Shown: positions 1 to 8,105, counted from the first letter of the stretch. The stretch: 27,121 nt of DNA from JBCCSZ01 sp039199225 (GCA_039199225.1 JBCCSZ010000074.1:1-27121); one strand, 5' to 3'. The notes: a model not told the origin generated them from the sequence alone. Program-made: numbers and translations.

Positions 1-414
1 CCTGAGCCTCCTTATGCTAGATGCACTTACAGTGCGATCTTCTTTCATCCTTTCTATTTCAGAATTCAAAAAATTCAAGATTGAAGGATGAACTAACACA
101 TTCTTCCCCAAGATTTCTTTCCCATACTCTTTAACTTGCTCTTTGGATGGATGCATGCCTTGTTCTCTAATCCTGGCAAGCCTCCAATCGTCAATCTGAG
201 ACAAATATCCCTTTAGTCTAATATTATGTTCCGTAGCACCGTCATATCCCATAATATTCTTTAGCTTACCTTTGTCAGTGCTCCAAGCGAGTGGAGGAAC
301 GGATATACCTGTTGAAATTTCAACAGGTCGAGATTTGTAAATGGGAACTACAATACGGATGTAAGTCTTATTCCGTCTCTTGTCAAAATAGCCCTTAAGA
401 TATGATTCTCTCAT
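1..414 (-). CDS. Tyrosine site-specific integrase, N-terminal part (runs off left edge)
   Basis: This is an open reading frame of 138 codons read leftward from an ATG at 414-412, with no stop before the window edge. It begins MRESYLKGYFDKRRNKTY. The segment with VPIYKSRPVEISTGI, VPPLAW and GKLKN matches the beta-stranded Arm DNA-binding domain of Bacteroidota phage/transposon integrases (about residues 8-50). A helical linker follows (NIRLKGYLSQIDDWRLARI), then HPSKEQVKEYG and the start of the SAM-like core-binding domain (FLNSEIERMKEDRTVSASSIRRLR, broken up here by the edge). The catalytic domain with its R-H-R-Y residues would lie to the left and cannot be checked. The frame stays open upstream to a stop at 474-472, but 414 is the only ATG. 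Family assignment is by pattern recognition. Whether the gene is intact or part of a mobile element is unknown. Confidence 0.72.
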   Translation of the reverse strand, partial: MRESYLKGYFDKRRNKTYIRIVVPIYKSRPVEISTGISVPPLAWSTDKGKLKNIMGYDGATEHNIRLKGYLSQIDDWRLARIREQGMHPSKEQVKEYGKEILGKNVLVHPSILNFLNSEIERMKEDRTVSASSIRRLR

Positions 415-582
415 AGCATTTGCGTCTTTATCGCGTCCGTAGAAATGTGTGATAAAGTTATAAAATATAGATTACAGGAGAAAGCAGTTAGAGGGAAAAC
501 CTATGATTCACACATAAAATAGAACATTGTGCTACATTTAAGAGAATAGAAGCTTTAACGCATCATTAACAGACCTCTTCCA
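415..582. other. Short intergenic stretch, no gene seen
   Basis: This AT-rich gap separates two leftward genes, the ABC ATPase stop at 583 and the integrase start at 414. I see no convincing terminator hairpin, no TAnnTTTG promoter motif on the leftward strand and no tRNA-like attachment site in it. Confidence 0.5.
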
Positions 583-2382
583 CTATCGGTTCCTTCTTCT
601 TTGAATATCTTCTATGCGTCCTTTTGGAATCGCTCCAATTAATCTACGAGTGTAATCCGTTTTTGGATCATTGTAGATAACATCTGCATCTTCATACTCC
701 TCAATCTGTCCTTGGTTCATTACAATCATCCGATCGCTCATTAATTTTACAACAGACAGATCATGCGAAATGAAAATATAGGTCAACTGCAGCTTTTCTC
801 GTAAATCCATGAGCAGATTGAGTACCTGCGCTTGAACAGAAACATCCAAAGCAGAAACTGATTCATCGCATATCACAAACTGGGGATTCAACGCCAAAGC
901 TCGGGCAATGCAAACTCTTTGTCGCTGTCCTCCCGAAAATTCATGGGGATAGCGGTTGTAAAAGTCGGGCGATAGACTAACCAATTCAAGCAACTCCCCC
1001 ACCCGATCCTGTCTTTCGCGCTTATTGGGGTACAAAGCATGTACCAGCAATGGTTCGGCAATAGCATCTCCAATGGTCATCCGCGGATTGAGGGAGCTGT
1101 AGGGGTCTTGAAAAACAATCTGCATCTCTCGCCTGTAGGACTTCATCTCTCTTTCAGGCAGCTTCAACAGGTCGACCCCTTTGTATAAAACCTCGCCACT
1201 GTAGGCAGTTTCCAGCTTTAGCAATGTTCGCCCAAGGGTCGTTTTACCACAGCCAGACTCCCCAACCAAGCCAAGCGTTTCCCCAGGATATACCTTGAAG
1301 CTCACCCCATCGACTGCCTTGACGTATTCGGTGGGCCTTCCAAAAAAATTCTTCTTGGCCGGAAACCAGGTTTTTAAATCTTTGACCTCCAAAAGCGGGC
1401 TTTGACCATATATTTTCTCCTGGCGCTCTTTTCGCGACGCCTGACTAACCACTGCGTGCTCCCTTACTGCATCCAGACTTTTGCCAGTTTCGACGATCTT
1501 GATTTGACCCAATCCATCTGTGCTGACTTCCATAAAGTCACTAACCACTGGCAGCCTGGACAGTCGCTTTTCCAGGGGGGGCCTGCAAGCCAACAAGCCT
1601 TTGGTGTAAGGATGCTGTGGATTGGAAAATAGTTGGTAGACAGTGCCTTGCTCCACTATCTTTCCCTTGTACATCACAATGACCCGATCAGCAATTTCAG
1701 CAATGACCCCCAAGTCGTGTGTAATGAAGACGACCGCTGCATCCAGCTCGTTTTTCAACTCATTCATCAAATGCAAAATCTGCTTTTGGACCGTCACGTC
1801 CAAAGCCGTCGTAGGCTCGTCGGCAATCAGCAGCCGCGGTTCGCATGACATGGCCATGGCGATCATCACCCGCTGCTTTTGGCCACCGGAGAGCTGATGC
1901 GGATAGGAACTGTAAATGCGTTCCGGATTGGGTAGTTTTACTTTTTCAAAAAGGTCCAAGCACTTCTTCTTGGCCTCCGCCTTACTACATTTCAGGTGTA
2001 AAACCATCGCTTCGACAACTTGATCGCCACAGCGATAAACAGGATTCAGGGAAGTCATCGGCTCCTGAAAGATCATCGCAATGTCGTTGCCGCGGTACTT
2101 GCGCATCTCTGATTCGTTCAATTGCAATAAATCTACCTGCTCACCACCGCTGTTTTCAAACAGAATCCGGCCAGCCGCAATTTTTCCAGGAGGAGAGGGC
2201 ACCAAACGCATGATTGAAAGAGAAGTGACCGACTTGCCAGAACCGGATTCTCCAACGATCCCGACTGTTTCCCGCTTACCAATGGCAAAAGAAATATCAT
2301 CGACGGCCCGTACAATACCTTTTTCCGTGTGAAACTCGGTTTTTAATTGATCGACAACCAATAATTGTGGATTGGAGCTCAT
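583..2382 (-). CDS. Fused two-domain oligopeptide/dipeptide ABC transporter ATPase (DppD-DppF type)
   Basis: This predicted cytoplasmic ATPase carries two complete nucleotide-binding domains in one chain and would energise uptake of peptides or related solutes (nickel and opine systems use the same family). Counting from an upstream TTG at 2439, domain 1 has Walker A GESGSGKS (63-70), signature LSGGQ (183-187) and Walker B LLIADEP (203-209), followed by the oligopeptide-family tail NPQHPYTKGLL (273-283). Domain 2 has Walker A GESGCGKT (393-400), FSGGQ (501-505) and Walker B FVICDES (521-527). I chose the ATG at 2382 (599 aa, MSSNPQLLVV) because the TTG lies inside a promoter-like motif. No permease or binding-protein gene is adjacent, so the substrate cannot be inferred from context. 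The family call is firm, the substrate is not. Confidence 0.93.
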   Translation of the reverse strand: MSSNPQLLVVDQLKTEFHTEKGIVRAVDDISFAIGKRETVGIVGESGSGKSVTSLSIMRLVPSPPGKIAAGRILFENSGGEQVDLLQLNESEMRKYRGNDIAMIFQEPMTSLNPVYRCGDQVVEAMVLHLKCSKAEAKKKCLDLFEKVKLPNPERIYSSYPHQLSGGQKQRVMIAMAMSCEPRLLIADEPTTALDVTVQKQILHLMNELKNELDAAVVFITHDLGVIAEIADRVIVMYKGKIVEQGTVYQLFSNPQHPYTKGLLACRPPLEKRLSRLPVVSDFMEVSTDGLGQIKIVETGKSLDAVREHAVVSQASRKERQEKIYGQSPLLEVKDLKTWFPAKKNFFGRPTEYVKAVDGVSFKVYPGETLGLVGESGCGKTTLGRTLLKLETAYSGEVLYKGVDLLKLPEREMKSYRREMQIVFQDPYSSLNPRMTIGDAIAEPLLVHALYPNKRERQDRVGELLELVSLSPDFYNRYPHEFSGGQRQRVCIARALALNPQFVICDESVSALDVSVQAQVLNLLMDLREKLQLTYIFISHDLSVVKLMSDRMIVMNQGQIEEYEDADVIYNDPKTDYTRRLIGAIPKGRIEDIQRRRNR

Positions 2383-2436
2383 AAAGTTTAGTATGGATTT
2401 TGCGGTTTGAAGGTGTACCCTCCTCGAGAATTCGCT

Positions 2437-2471
2437 CAAATTTAATCTAAGTTGTGGTGAATGCCTGCAAA
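2437..2471 (-). promoter_or_regulatory. Bacteroidota-type promoter for the ABC ATPase
   Basis: On the leftward strand, TTTG (2471-2468) is followed after 23 nt by TAAATTTG (2444-2437), a perfect match to the TAnnTTTG -7 consensus. A start near 2430 would leave a leader of about 50 nt before the ATG at 2382. It would also rule out the TTG at 2439 as the start codon. Inference from consensus only. Confidence 0.5.
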
Positions 2472-2533
2472 TTTCATCTGTTTCTGTAAAGGTGGTTTGC
2501 CAAACGACTCATCGCTGCTCAAAAAATCTTTAC

Positions 2534-4390
2534 ATGCGGACCATTGCTACGCTACTGCTCCTCGGCACTTTTGCTTTTTGTATTCAAGCCCAAAGACCGC
2601 CCTTGAACATGACACTTTTGGACAGCTTCCACGACGACAGTCTGCCCAGCAAAGCAGGTCTTACCTACAATGATATTTGGGGCTATGTCGACTGCGATGG
2701 AAGAGAATATGCCATTGTTGGCGGAATTGAACATGTTTTATTCATCGATTTAGATCATCCGGATGGTGCGAGGGAAATAGCGCGCTTCGCAGGCGGTGGT
2801 TCCAACTTCTGGCGAGATATAAAAACCTATCGGGACCGCGCCTATGCCATTGCCGATAAGGCCAAAGAGGGCCTGTTGATTTTCGACCTTTCGCAGCTGC
2901 CCGATACTGTTTTGATGACACAACAGACCGATTCCTTTTTCACCAATGCACACAATATTTTTGTCGACGAACCCAATGGAAAACTGTATGTGGCCGGTTC
3001 AGATTCTGCCGATTTTGTCGTCTTGGATTTGACCGACGATCCAGACCATCCATCCCTTTGGTCTAAGGGAAGCTATCCGACCGCTGGCTATGTACACGAT
3101 GTGTATGTAAAAGACAACATTGCTTACTGCTCGCATGGCGAAAACGGCTTTTGGATTTGGGACTTCAACCACGGTAAAAGCCCCCAATTCGTTGCCAGCA
3201 TTCCTACCTTGGGTTACAATCACAGCAGCTGGATGACGGAAGACGGCCAGCACATTATTTATGCAGAAGAAGTGCCAACGGGGGTACCGCTGGGCATCAT
3301 CGATTTGAGTGATGTGTCAAATGGCAATCTGGAAATTATCAATACTTTTAAATTTCCCTTGGAGGCCGCCGTCGATTCAAATGCCCGGCCGCACAATCCT
3401 TTCATCAGAGATCACTATGCAGTTGTTTCTTACTACCAGGATGGCCTCCAAATCTTCGACATTGCCGATCCCATGAATCCCAAACAAGTAGCCTACTACG
3501 ATACCTACGAAAACAGCAACTACCCACCCAGAGAATTCAGTGGCAATTGGGGCGTTTATCCATACCTTCCTTCTGGCCGCCTCATCGCTTCGGATATTGA
3601 GAAGGGCCTGTTGGTGCTACGTGCCGATAGCATAGCATGGAGTCCCATCAGCGCAACCACCCTGGCGGCACCGGAAATTACTCAGACACCTATCAAAGAG
3701 ATTCACTGTAAGGGAGATACCGTTGTTTTGAAAGCACCCGACGGAGCGGCCACTTATGCTTGGACCATTGGCAGCGATAGCTCGGCCACTTGGTATGAAC
3801 AGGCCATCAGCCTGGCTCAAAGCGACAGTCTGGTTTTGGAAATGACCAATGGGCATTGCAGCGCTCAGGCAAGCGCAAATGTCTCATTCTCAGCATTGGA
3901 GTCACCTGAAATTCTTATAGATGGTGAACGACTCTTTACTTTTGTCAACAATGTGGATTATCAGTGGTATTTAAACAATCAACCCATTGAGGGAGCTAAC
4001 CAAGTTTTGTACGATGCCACCCAAAGTGGTATTTACAAACTGGAAATCACAGACGACAATGGCTGTACAGCACAATCCAATAGCCTTGAAGTCAATATTG
4101 TCGTTACAAAAGTGGAGGAGTTGTCTCAGATACAATGGACCATCGCTCCAAATCCATTCCGGGATTTTATCCAACTGACCATTGATTCGTTGCTGGAGGC
4201 TGCCATCACCATTGCCCTGCACGATCTTACAGGAAGACAGCTTTGGGAGCGTACCATTTCAAATCCAAGTCCATCGAGTTTGGAATTCGACACTCGTGCG
4301 TTGAGCGATGGGCTGTACTTGATGAAAATTCAGATGGGAGATCAGATTCATACCCATAAGTTACTGAAAACCAGATCGCATATAAAATAG
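2534..4390 (+). CDS. Secreted choice-of-anchor-B / LVIVD-repeat protein with T9SS sorting domain
   Basis: This 618-aa protein starts at the ATG at 2534, which is followed by a signal peptide (MRTIATLLLLGTFAFCIQAQ). The in-frame GTG at 2492 would place 14 polar residues ahead of it and is unlikely. The body has the repeated beta-propeller-like pattern of the choice-of-anchor B family: NDIWGYVD, YAIVGGIEHVLFIDL, RDIKTYRDRAYAIAD, GLLIFDLSQL, VHDVYVKDNIAYCSHG, DGLQIFDIADP. An Ig-like segment with two or three cysteines follows. The last ~80 residues (from about 537, with APNPF) form a T9SS type A sorting domain ending in a short basic tail, so export across the outer membrane by the Por machinery is expected. 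Ligand and function are unknown. It is transcribed divergently from the ABC ATPase. Confidence 0.88.
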   Translation: MRTIATLLLLGTFAFCIQAQRPPLNMTLLDSFHDDSLPSKAGLTYNDIWGYVDCDGREYAIVGGIEHVLFIDLDHPDGAREIARFAGGGSNFWRDIKTYRDRAYAIADKAKEGLLIFDLSQLPDTVLMTQQTDSFFTNAHNIFVDEPNGKLYVAGSDSADFVVLDLTDDPDHPSLWSKGSYPTAGYVHDVYVKDNIAYCSHGENGFWIWDFNHGKSPQFVASIPTLGYNHSSWMTEDGQHIIYAEEVPTGVPLGIIDLSDVSNGNLEIINTFKFPLEAAVDSNARPHNPFIRDHYAVVSYYQDGLQIFDIADPMNPKQVAYYDTYENSNYPPREFSGNWGVYPYLPSGRLIASDIEKGLLVLRADSIAWSPISATTLAAPEITQTPIKEIHCKGDTVVLKAPDGAATYAWTIGSDSSATWYEQAISLAQSDSLVLEMTNGHCSAQASANVSFSALESPEILIDGERLFTFVNNVDYQWYLNNQPIEGANQVLYDATQSGIYKLEITDDNGCTAQSNSLEVNIVVTKVEELSQIQWTIAPNPFRDFIQLTIDSLLEAAITIALHDLTGRQLWERTISNPSPSSLEFDTRALSDGLYLMKIQMGDQIHTHKLLKTRSHIK

Positions 4391-4470
4391 CAAGCAACCT
4401 CTATTTATCAACGGACGATTACTGGTACAGCAGCCTGCGATCAATTCACAAAAGAATATTTAAGAGATTA

Positions 4471-4503
4471 TTGGTTCTTTTAAATGGTACGTGCTTATAT
4501 TTA
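4471..4503 (+). promoter_or_regulatory. Promoter-like site upstream of the DUF1028 gene
   Basis: TTGG (4471-4474) lies 22 nt (counted from TTG) before TATATTTA (4496-4503). This is seven of eight positions of the -33/-7 Bacteroidota consensus, and the start codon is about 35 nt further downstream. Confidence 0.4.
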
Positions 4504-4537
4504 GAGGCGATTCTTACATCACTCTTACCGAAAAAGC

Positions 4538-5533
4538 ATGAGATACCTTAGCCTATTCTTCGTCAGCCTAGTACTAAACGTCCACCTTATGAAGGCCCAG
4601 CAAGCATATTCCAAAGAGCCTTTGGCGCACACCTACTCTATTGTAGCCATTGATCCGGAGACGGGAGATATGGGTGTGGCTGTTCAGTCCCATTGGTTTT
4701 CTGTTGGTCCATTGGTTACCTGGGGAGAAGCCGGCGTTGGTGTCGTTGCCACCCAATCCTTTGTCAATCCAGACCTGGGGCCGGAAGGCTTAAAACTGAT
4801 GAAAAGTGGGCTTGGTCCCAAAGAAGCCCTTCAAAAATTGCTTGATGAAGACGATGGCCGGGCGGTGCGTCAGGTAGCCTTTCTAAACCACGAGGGCAAG
4901 GTTGCAGCACACACTGGAGAGAGCTGCATACAAGCGGCCGGGCATCACCTGGGCGATGGCTATTCGGTGCAGGCCAATATGATGCTGAACGAAAAAGTCT
5001 GGCCAGCGATGTCTGAAGCTTTTGAAGGTTCTGCCGGACAGCCTTTGGCGGAGCGCTTGGTGGCTGCGCTCGAAGCTGCTGAAGCTGCCGGAGGGGACAT
5101 TCGCGGCAAGCAGTCTGCGGCCTTGTTGGTCGTAAAAGCCGAGCCCACTGGAAAAATCTGGCAAGACAAGCTGGTGGACCTGCGCATCGAGGATCATCAA
5201 AATCCGATTCAGGAGATGAAGCGCCTCCTCAAGGTCCACCGGGCCTACGAGCACATGAACAAAGGGGATTTGGCGGTAGAGCACAACGACATCAATGGCG
5301 CCATGAAGGAATACAATGCGGCCAGCAAGTTGTTTCCAGAGAATGAAGAAATGAAATATTGGACAGCTGTGACCTTGGCCAATGTCGGTCGATTGGATGA
5401 AGCGCTTCCAATGTTTCGGGAGGTATTTTCAAAAAATTCCAATTGGCGGGTTTTGACACCGAGGCTAGTAGATGTCGGCCTGTTGACGATTGAACCGCAA
5501 AAGGTCAAGGAAATTCTCGAACTTGAAGACTGA
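4538..5533 (+). CDS. Secreted DUF1028 protein with TPR-like C-terminus
   Basis: This 331-aa protein begins with a signal peptide (MRYLSLFFVSLVLNVHLMKA, cleavage probably after AQ). It continues with the DUF1028 signature THTYSIVAID-like start (AHTYSIVAIDPETGDMGVAV), VGPLVTWGEAGVGVVATQSFVNP, GLKLMKSGL, QVAFLNHEGKVAAHTG, YSVQANMML and GGDIRGKQSAALLVV. DUF1028 proteins are predicted to have an Ntn-hydrolase-like fold, but no reaction is established that I can cite. Residues from about 235 to the end are helical and TPR-like (KGDLAVEHNDINGAMKEYN, LFPENEEMKYWTAVTLANVGR), as seen in several family members. It stands alone with its own promoter-like site. The periplasmic or extracellular location is inferred from the signal peptide. 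Confidence 0.9.
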   Translation: MRYLSLFFVSLVLNVHLMKAQQAYSKEPLAHTYSIVAIDPETGDMGVAVQSHWFSVGPLVTWGEAGVGVVATQSFVNPDLGPEGLKLMKSGLGPKEALQKLLDEDDGRAVRQVAFLNHEGKVAAHTGESCIQAAGHHLGDGYSVQANMMLNEKVWPAMSEAFEGSAGQPLAERLVAALEAAEAAGGDIRGKQSAALLVVKAEPTGKIWQDKLVDLRIEDHQNPIQEMKRLLKVHRAYEHMNKGDLAVEHNDINGAMKEYNAASKLFPENEEMKYWTAVTLANVGRLDEALPMFREVFSKNSNWRVLTPRLVDVGLLTIEPQKVKEILELED

Positions 5534-5584
5534 CCAGTTGTTTAGCTGGCAGGAATCTTGATCGACTCTTTCAAAAGTACACCC

Positions 5585-5767
5585 ATGAACTCATTGACTG
5601 TCAAACGCATACTCGGCTCCGTGTTTTTAGCCACCTTCATTTGTTTTATGGCGTATAAGCTGATAGATAGCCTCTCTGGCACCAGAGATTTAGCGCCTAT
5701 TGTTGCTTTGATTACAGTCGTCATACTCATCATTGTATTCCTGATTCAAAAAATCCTACGCTCCTAA
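5585..5767 (+). CDS. Small two-helix membrane protein, unknown function
   Basis: This 60-aa frame starts at the ATG at 5585, 51 nt after the DUF1028 stop. A TTG at 5558 in the same frame is a less likely start. The product has two hydrophobic segments, about residues 9-27 (LGSVFLATFICFMAY) and 40-57 (IVALITVVILIIVFLI), separated by a short polar loop with DSLSGTRD. The ends are basic (KR near the N-terminus, KILRS at the C-terminus). No family is recognised. The hydrophobic two-helix pattern and the position behind a gene on the same strand favour a real gene, but the size means chance cannot be excluded. Confidence 0.5.
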   Translation: MNSLTVKRILGSVFLATFICFMAYKLIDSLSGTRDLAPIVALITVVILIIVFLIQKILRS

Positions 5768-5860
5768 TGCAATTCTGACAGCCTGCTCGATAGCAATGAT
5801 CATCGAACGACAGCTAGGCGTTAGCGATTTGACAAATTTCCTGCACATATTGAATAATCT

Positions 5861-5892
5861 TTTGAAGTGATTATAAAGTATCTATAAGTTTC
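5861..5892 (+). promoter_or_regulatory. Promoter-like site upstream of the sulfotransferase gene
   Basis: TTTG (5861-5864) is followed after 20 nt by TAAGTTTC (5885-5892), which matches seven of eight positions of the Bacteroidota -33/-7 pattern. The ATG is at 5937. Confidence 0.4.
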
Positions 5893-5936
5893 AATACCTT
5901 GACATATCTAAAATGAGGAAACCATAAACAGACTCA

Positions 5937-6629
5937 ATGAAAGTAATTGGTATTGGCCTAAACAAAACTGGAACAAAAACCCTACGCAGGCATTTAGTAG
6001 CTCTTGGCTTCAAACATCAAAGTTATAGTCTCGACCGCTTCAACGAATACCGAGCTGGGGCATTCGATAAGTTGTTTGCTGTAATGGATGAATATGACAG
6101 CTTCGAAGATTGGCCTTGGCCGTTGATGTATCGCGAAATTGACGAACACTACGAGGATGCACTATTTGTCCTGACAACCAGAGCCTCGCCGGAGAGGTGG
6201 TACAAAAGCCTTTGTAAAATGGCGATTCGAATGGGACCATTCAACGACTTTGAAAAGCACATCTACGGCTACAACATGCCACAAGGTAGGAAAAAAGAGC
6301 ACATCGATTATTACAATAAATTCAACGAAGAAGTAAGAGAATATTTCAAGGATCGGCCGGGTAAGCTGTTGGAAATTTGTTGGGAGAACGGTGATAGTGG
6401 CAGCAAGCTGTCTCAATTCGTTGGGAAACCCCAGGTAGAATTACAAAAAGTTCACGCCAACCAAAGCATACCAGTCTACGACGGCGACAACCTTTTGCGA
6501 GCGCATGTCAATAGAATATTTTTTCAGATCAAATGGTATGGTTTCATCTTACCGTACAGAAAATACTACCGCAAATTGCGAGGCATTTACAGGACTTACA
6601 TCAATCCGATCAAACAACCCAAATCTTGA
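5937..6629 (+). CDS. Sulfotransferase family protein
   Basis: This 230-aa protein resembles the P-loop sulfotransferase fold. The N-terminal GIGLNKTGTKTL (residues 5-16) is the 5'-phosphosulfate-binding loop that contacts PAPS. The FVLTTRASPERWYKS stretch (77-91) carries the R82/S84 pair expected for 3'-phosphate binding. These features match the Sulfotransfer_4-like bacterial group, which would transfer sulfate to a carbohydrate or lipid, though the acceptor cannot be read from sequence. There is no signal peptide. The C-terminal ~35 residues are rich in basic and aromatic residues (KYYRKLRGIYRTY) and may bind membrane or nucleotide. The neighbours are not sulfur or glycan genes, so the role is open. 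It converges with the HMG-CoA lyase gene, with only 13 nt between stops. Confidence 0.8.
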   Translation: MKVIGIGLNKTGTKTLRRHLVALGFKHQSYSLDRFNEYRAGAFDKLFAVMDEYDSFEDWPWPLMYREIDEHYEDALFVLTTRASPERWYKSLCKMAIRMGPFNDFEKHIYGYNMPQGRKKEHIDYYNKFNEEVREYFKDRPGKLLEICWENGDSGSKLSQFVGKPQVELQKVHANQSIPVYDGDNLLRAHVNRIFFQIKWYGFILPYRKYYRKLRGIYRTYINPIKQPKS

Positions 6630-6642
6630 AGCATTTGAATGA

Positions 6643-7491
6643 TTAGGGCAGTACCTCCGCTGCCATTTGCAGTCCTTTATTCAAGGATTCGCGATCCAAG
6701 TGGAGGCCGGCATTCACCTCATCGAAATATTGGACCATGTTTTCGGTGGGCATATTGCCCGTTAGGTCATCTTTGGCCATCGGGCAGCCGCCATAGCCTT
6801 TGAGTGCACCATCGTAGCGCAGGCAACCATTTTCATAGGCCGCCTTCACCTTTTCCTTCCAATTGTGCGGCTGGGTGTGCAAGTGCGCGCCGAATTCTAC
6901 ATCTGGATAAGGAGGAATCAAATTGCTGAATAGGTAGCTGATACTTTGTGGGTTGGATACGCCGATGGTATCCGAAAGAGAGAGAATTTTTATGCCCATA
7001 TCCGCCAGTCGGTCCACCCACTTTTGAACGATTTCTACGTTCCATTCATCGCCATAAGGATTGCCAAATCCCATGGAAATGTACACGACCATTGTTTTAT
7101 CATTGGCCTGGCAAATGTCTTGAATAACTTTTACCCGCTCGATAGATTCCTCGATGGTTGCATTGGTATTGCGCAACTGGAAGGTCTCTGAAACGGAAAA
7201 CGGATACCCCAAATATTTAATCTCTTTGAACTTGGCTGCATCCACTGCGCCCCTTTTATTGGCCACAATGGCGAGCAGCTTGGTTTGAGTATTTTCGAGA
7301 TCGAGTTGAGAAAGGACTTCGGCGGTGTCCTTCATTTGAGGAATGGCTTTTGGAGAGACAAAGCTTCCGAAGTCCAAGGTGTCAAAGCCAACTTTCAAGA
7401 GTTGGTTGATGTAGGCCGCTTTGGTCTGGGTTGGAATAAATTCCTTGATGCCCTGCATTGCATCCCTAGGGCATTCTATCAATTTGATCAT
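6643..7491 (-). CDS. Hydroxymethylglutaryl-CoA lyase-like enzyme
   Basis: This 282-aa TIM-barrel protein belongs to the HMGL-like family. HMG-CoA lyase splits 3-hydroxy-3-methylglutaryl-CoA into acetyl-CoA and acetoacetate at the end of leucine degradation. Counting from the chosen ATG at 7491 (MIKLIECPRDAMQG), the catalytic R9-D10 pair sits at the barrel mouth, GAHLHTQPHNW supplies the metal ligands H203 and H205, and GGCPMAKDDLTGN supplies the active-site loop cysteine C236 and N246. These correspond to human R41/D42, H233/H235, C266 and N275. A TTG at 7548 adds 19 unconserved residues and lies within a perfect -7 motif, so it is rejected. The whole-family alternative is another acyl-CoA lyase. 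The missing neighbours of leucine catabolism leave the substrate inferred. Confidence 0.87.
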   Translation of the reverse strand: MIKLIECPRDAMQGIKEFIPTQTKAAYINQLLKVGFDTLDFGSFVSPKAIPQMKDTAEVLSQLDLENTQTKLLAIVANKRGAVDAAKFKEIKYLGYPFSVSETFQLRNTNATIEESIERVKVIQDICQANDKTMVVYISMGFGNPYGDEWNVEIVQKWVDRLADMGIKILSLSDTIGVSNPQSISYLFSNLIPPYPDVEFGAHLHTQPHNWKEKVKAAYENGCLRYDGALKGYGGCPMAKDDLTGNMPTENMVQYFDEVNAGLHLDRESLNKGLQMAAEVLP

Positions 7492-7545
7492 GTGGTATTT
7501 GGTTAGTCGACGTCTGCTCAGATAAACGTGAACGGTTTCGGGCTG

Positions 7546-7553
7546 CAAATATA
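7546..7553 (-). promoter_or_regulatory. Promoter -7 element for the HMG-CoA lyase-like gene
   Basis: TATATTTG is read leftward from 7553 to 7546 and is a perfect TAnnTTTG. A TTTG at 7582-7579 lies 25 nt upstream, a little longer than usual. The motif overlaps the alternative TTG start at 7548 and so supports the ATG at 7491. Confidence 0.45.
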
Positions 7554-7574
7554 ATGATTTTTGCTATCAATTAG

Positions 7575-7607
7575 TTGGCAAAAAGCCAAGGCGAAAAGCT
7601 ATTTTTG
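7575..7607 (+). promoter_or_regulatory. Promoter for the small membrane protein at 7691
   Basis: TTGG (7575-7578) is followed by TATTTTTG (7600-7607), a perfect TAnnTTTG, with 22 nt between TTG and the -7 element. The start codon is 84 nt downstream of the -7 element. This promoter is back-to-back with the leftward one for the lyase gene. Confidence 0.5.
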
Positions 7608-7690
7608 CCCACCAATACAATTGAACCATTCTTTGGGGTAGACGTTTTGAAGGTAAACGATACCATCAAGCAATTCAAAATCAGCCAAGT

Positions 7691-7912
7691 ATGAAAAAAG
7701 GACTGTGGTCTGTTATCGGTTTCACGCTATTCTTAACGGGCATGCTGGCCATCTGTCTGAGTGTGGTAGGTGTCCAACTATCCTTCCTAACATGGATCGA
7801 CGCCCCCGGTAGATTATTCGGCTTCGTCATCCGCCTGCTCATGGTCATGGGTGGTGTTATTATTGTAGTTTTGAGTCGTTCCAATTGGCAGGAAGAAGAA
7901 GCTGAAATTTAG
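7691..7912 (+). CDS. Small two-helix membrane protein, conserved-looking, unknown function
   Basis: This 73-aa protein starts at the ATG at 7691. It has two transmembrane segments, about residues 6-28 (SVIGFTLFLTGMLAICLSVVG) and 44-62 (FVIRLLMVMGGVIIVVLS). They are joined by QLSFLTWIDAPGRLFG, whose aromatic-DAPG-FG pattern looks constrained rather than random. The C-terminus is acidic (NWQEEEAEI). Similar short proteins are familiar from related Bacteroidota, but I know of no assigned role. A good promoter-like site lies upstream. Confidence 0.72.
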   Translation: MKKGLWSVIGFTLFLTGMLAICLSVVGVQLSFLTWIDAPGRLFGFVIRLLMVMGGVIIVVLSRSNWQEEEAEI

Positions 7913-8020
7913 AAGTGGCTCAAATATTTTTCCAATCCTATGGAGCTGCTTTTGAAGTCCATTCCTGAAGGCTACATGCCGAAAGATTCCCTCATTGACC
8001 AGCAGGTAACCAAAGTATCA

Positions 8021-8071
8021 GGTGAAAAAGGTGCTTTGCCATCATCGCCAATAATTTTTAGATAGGTTCTT
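8021..8071. repeat. Copy A of a short diverged intergenic repeat
   Basis: This stretch, starting ggtgaaaa and containing aatttttaga, aligns without gaps to 10795-10845 with 38 of 51 positions identical by hand count. Both copies lie in otherwise empty spacers upstream of rightward genes. Read leftward, both give a short peptide-like string around KII-D. The intergenic stretch 7913-8165 holds only this and a -7 motif. Confidence 0.45.
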
Positions 8072-8105
8072 GAACACTAAGAATGATAATTGTCGTGAAA
8101 GAATT

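Noticed and set aside
2383..2439. Longer N-terminus of the ABC ATPase from a TTG at 2439
   Set aside because: The TTG lies within a TAAATTTG -7 motif and adds residues not typical of the family; the ATG at 2382 starts right before the conserved domain.
7492..7548. Longer N-terminus of the HMG-CoA lyase-like protein from a TTG at 7548
   Set aside because: It overlaps a perfect TATATTTG promoter motif, and the conserved fold starts at MIKLIECPRD (ATG at 7491).
7939..8064. 41-codon + strand frame before alanine dehydrogenase
   Set aside because: It overlaps the diverged repeat, has no family resemblance, and has no partner frame in the second repeat copy.
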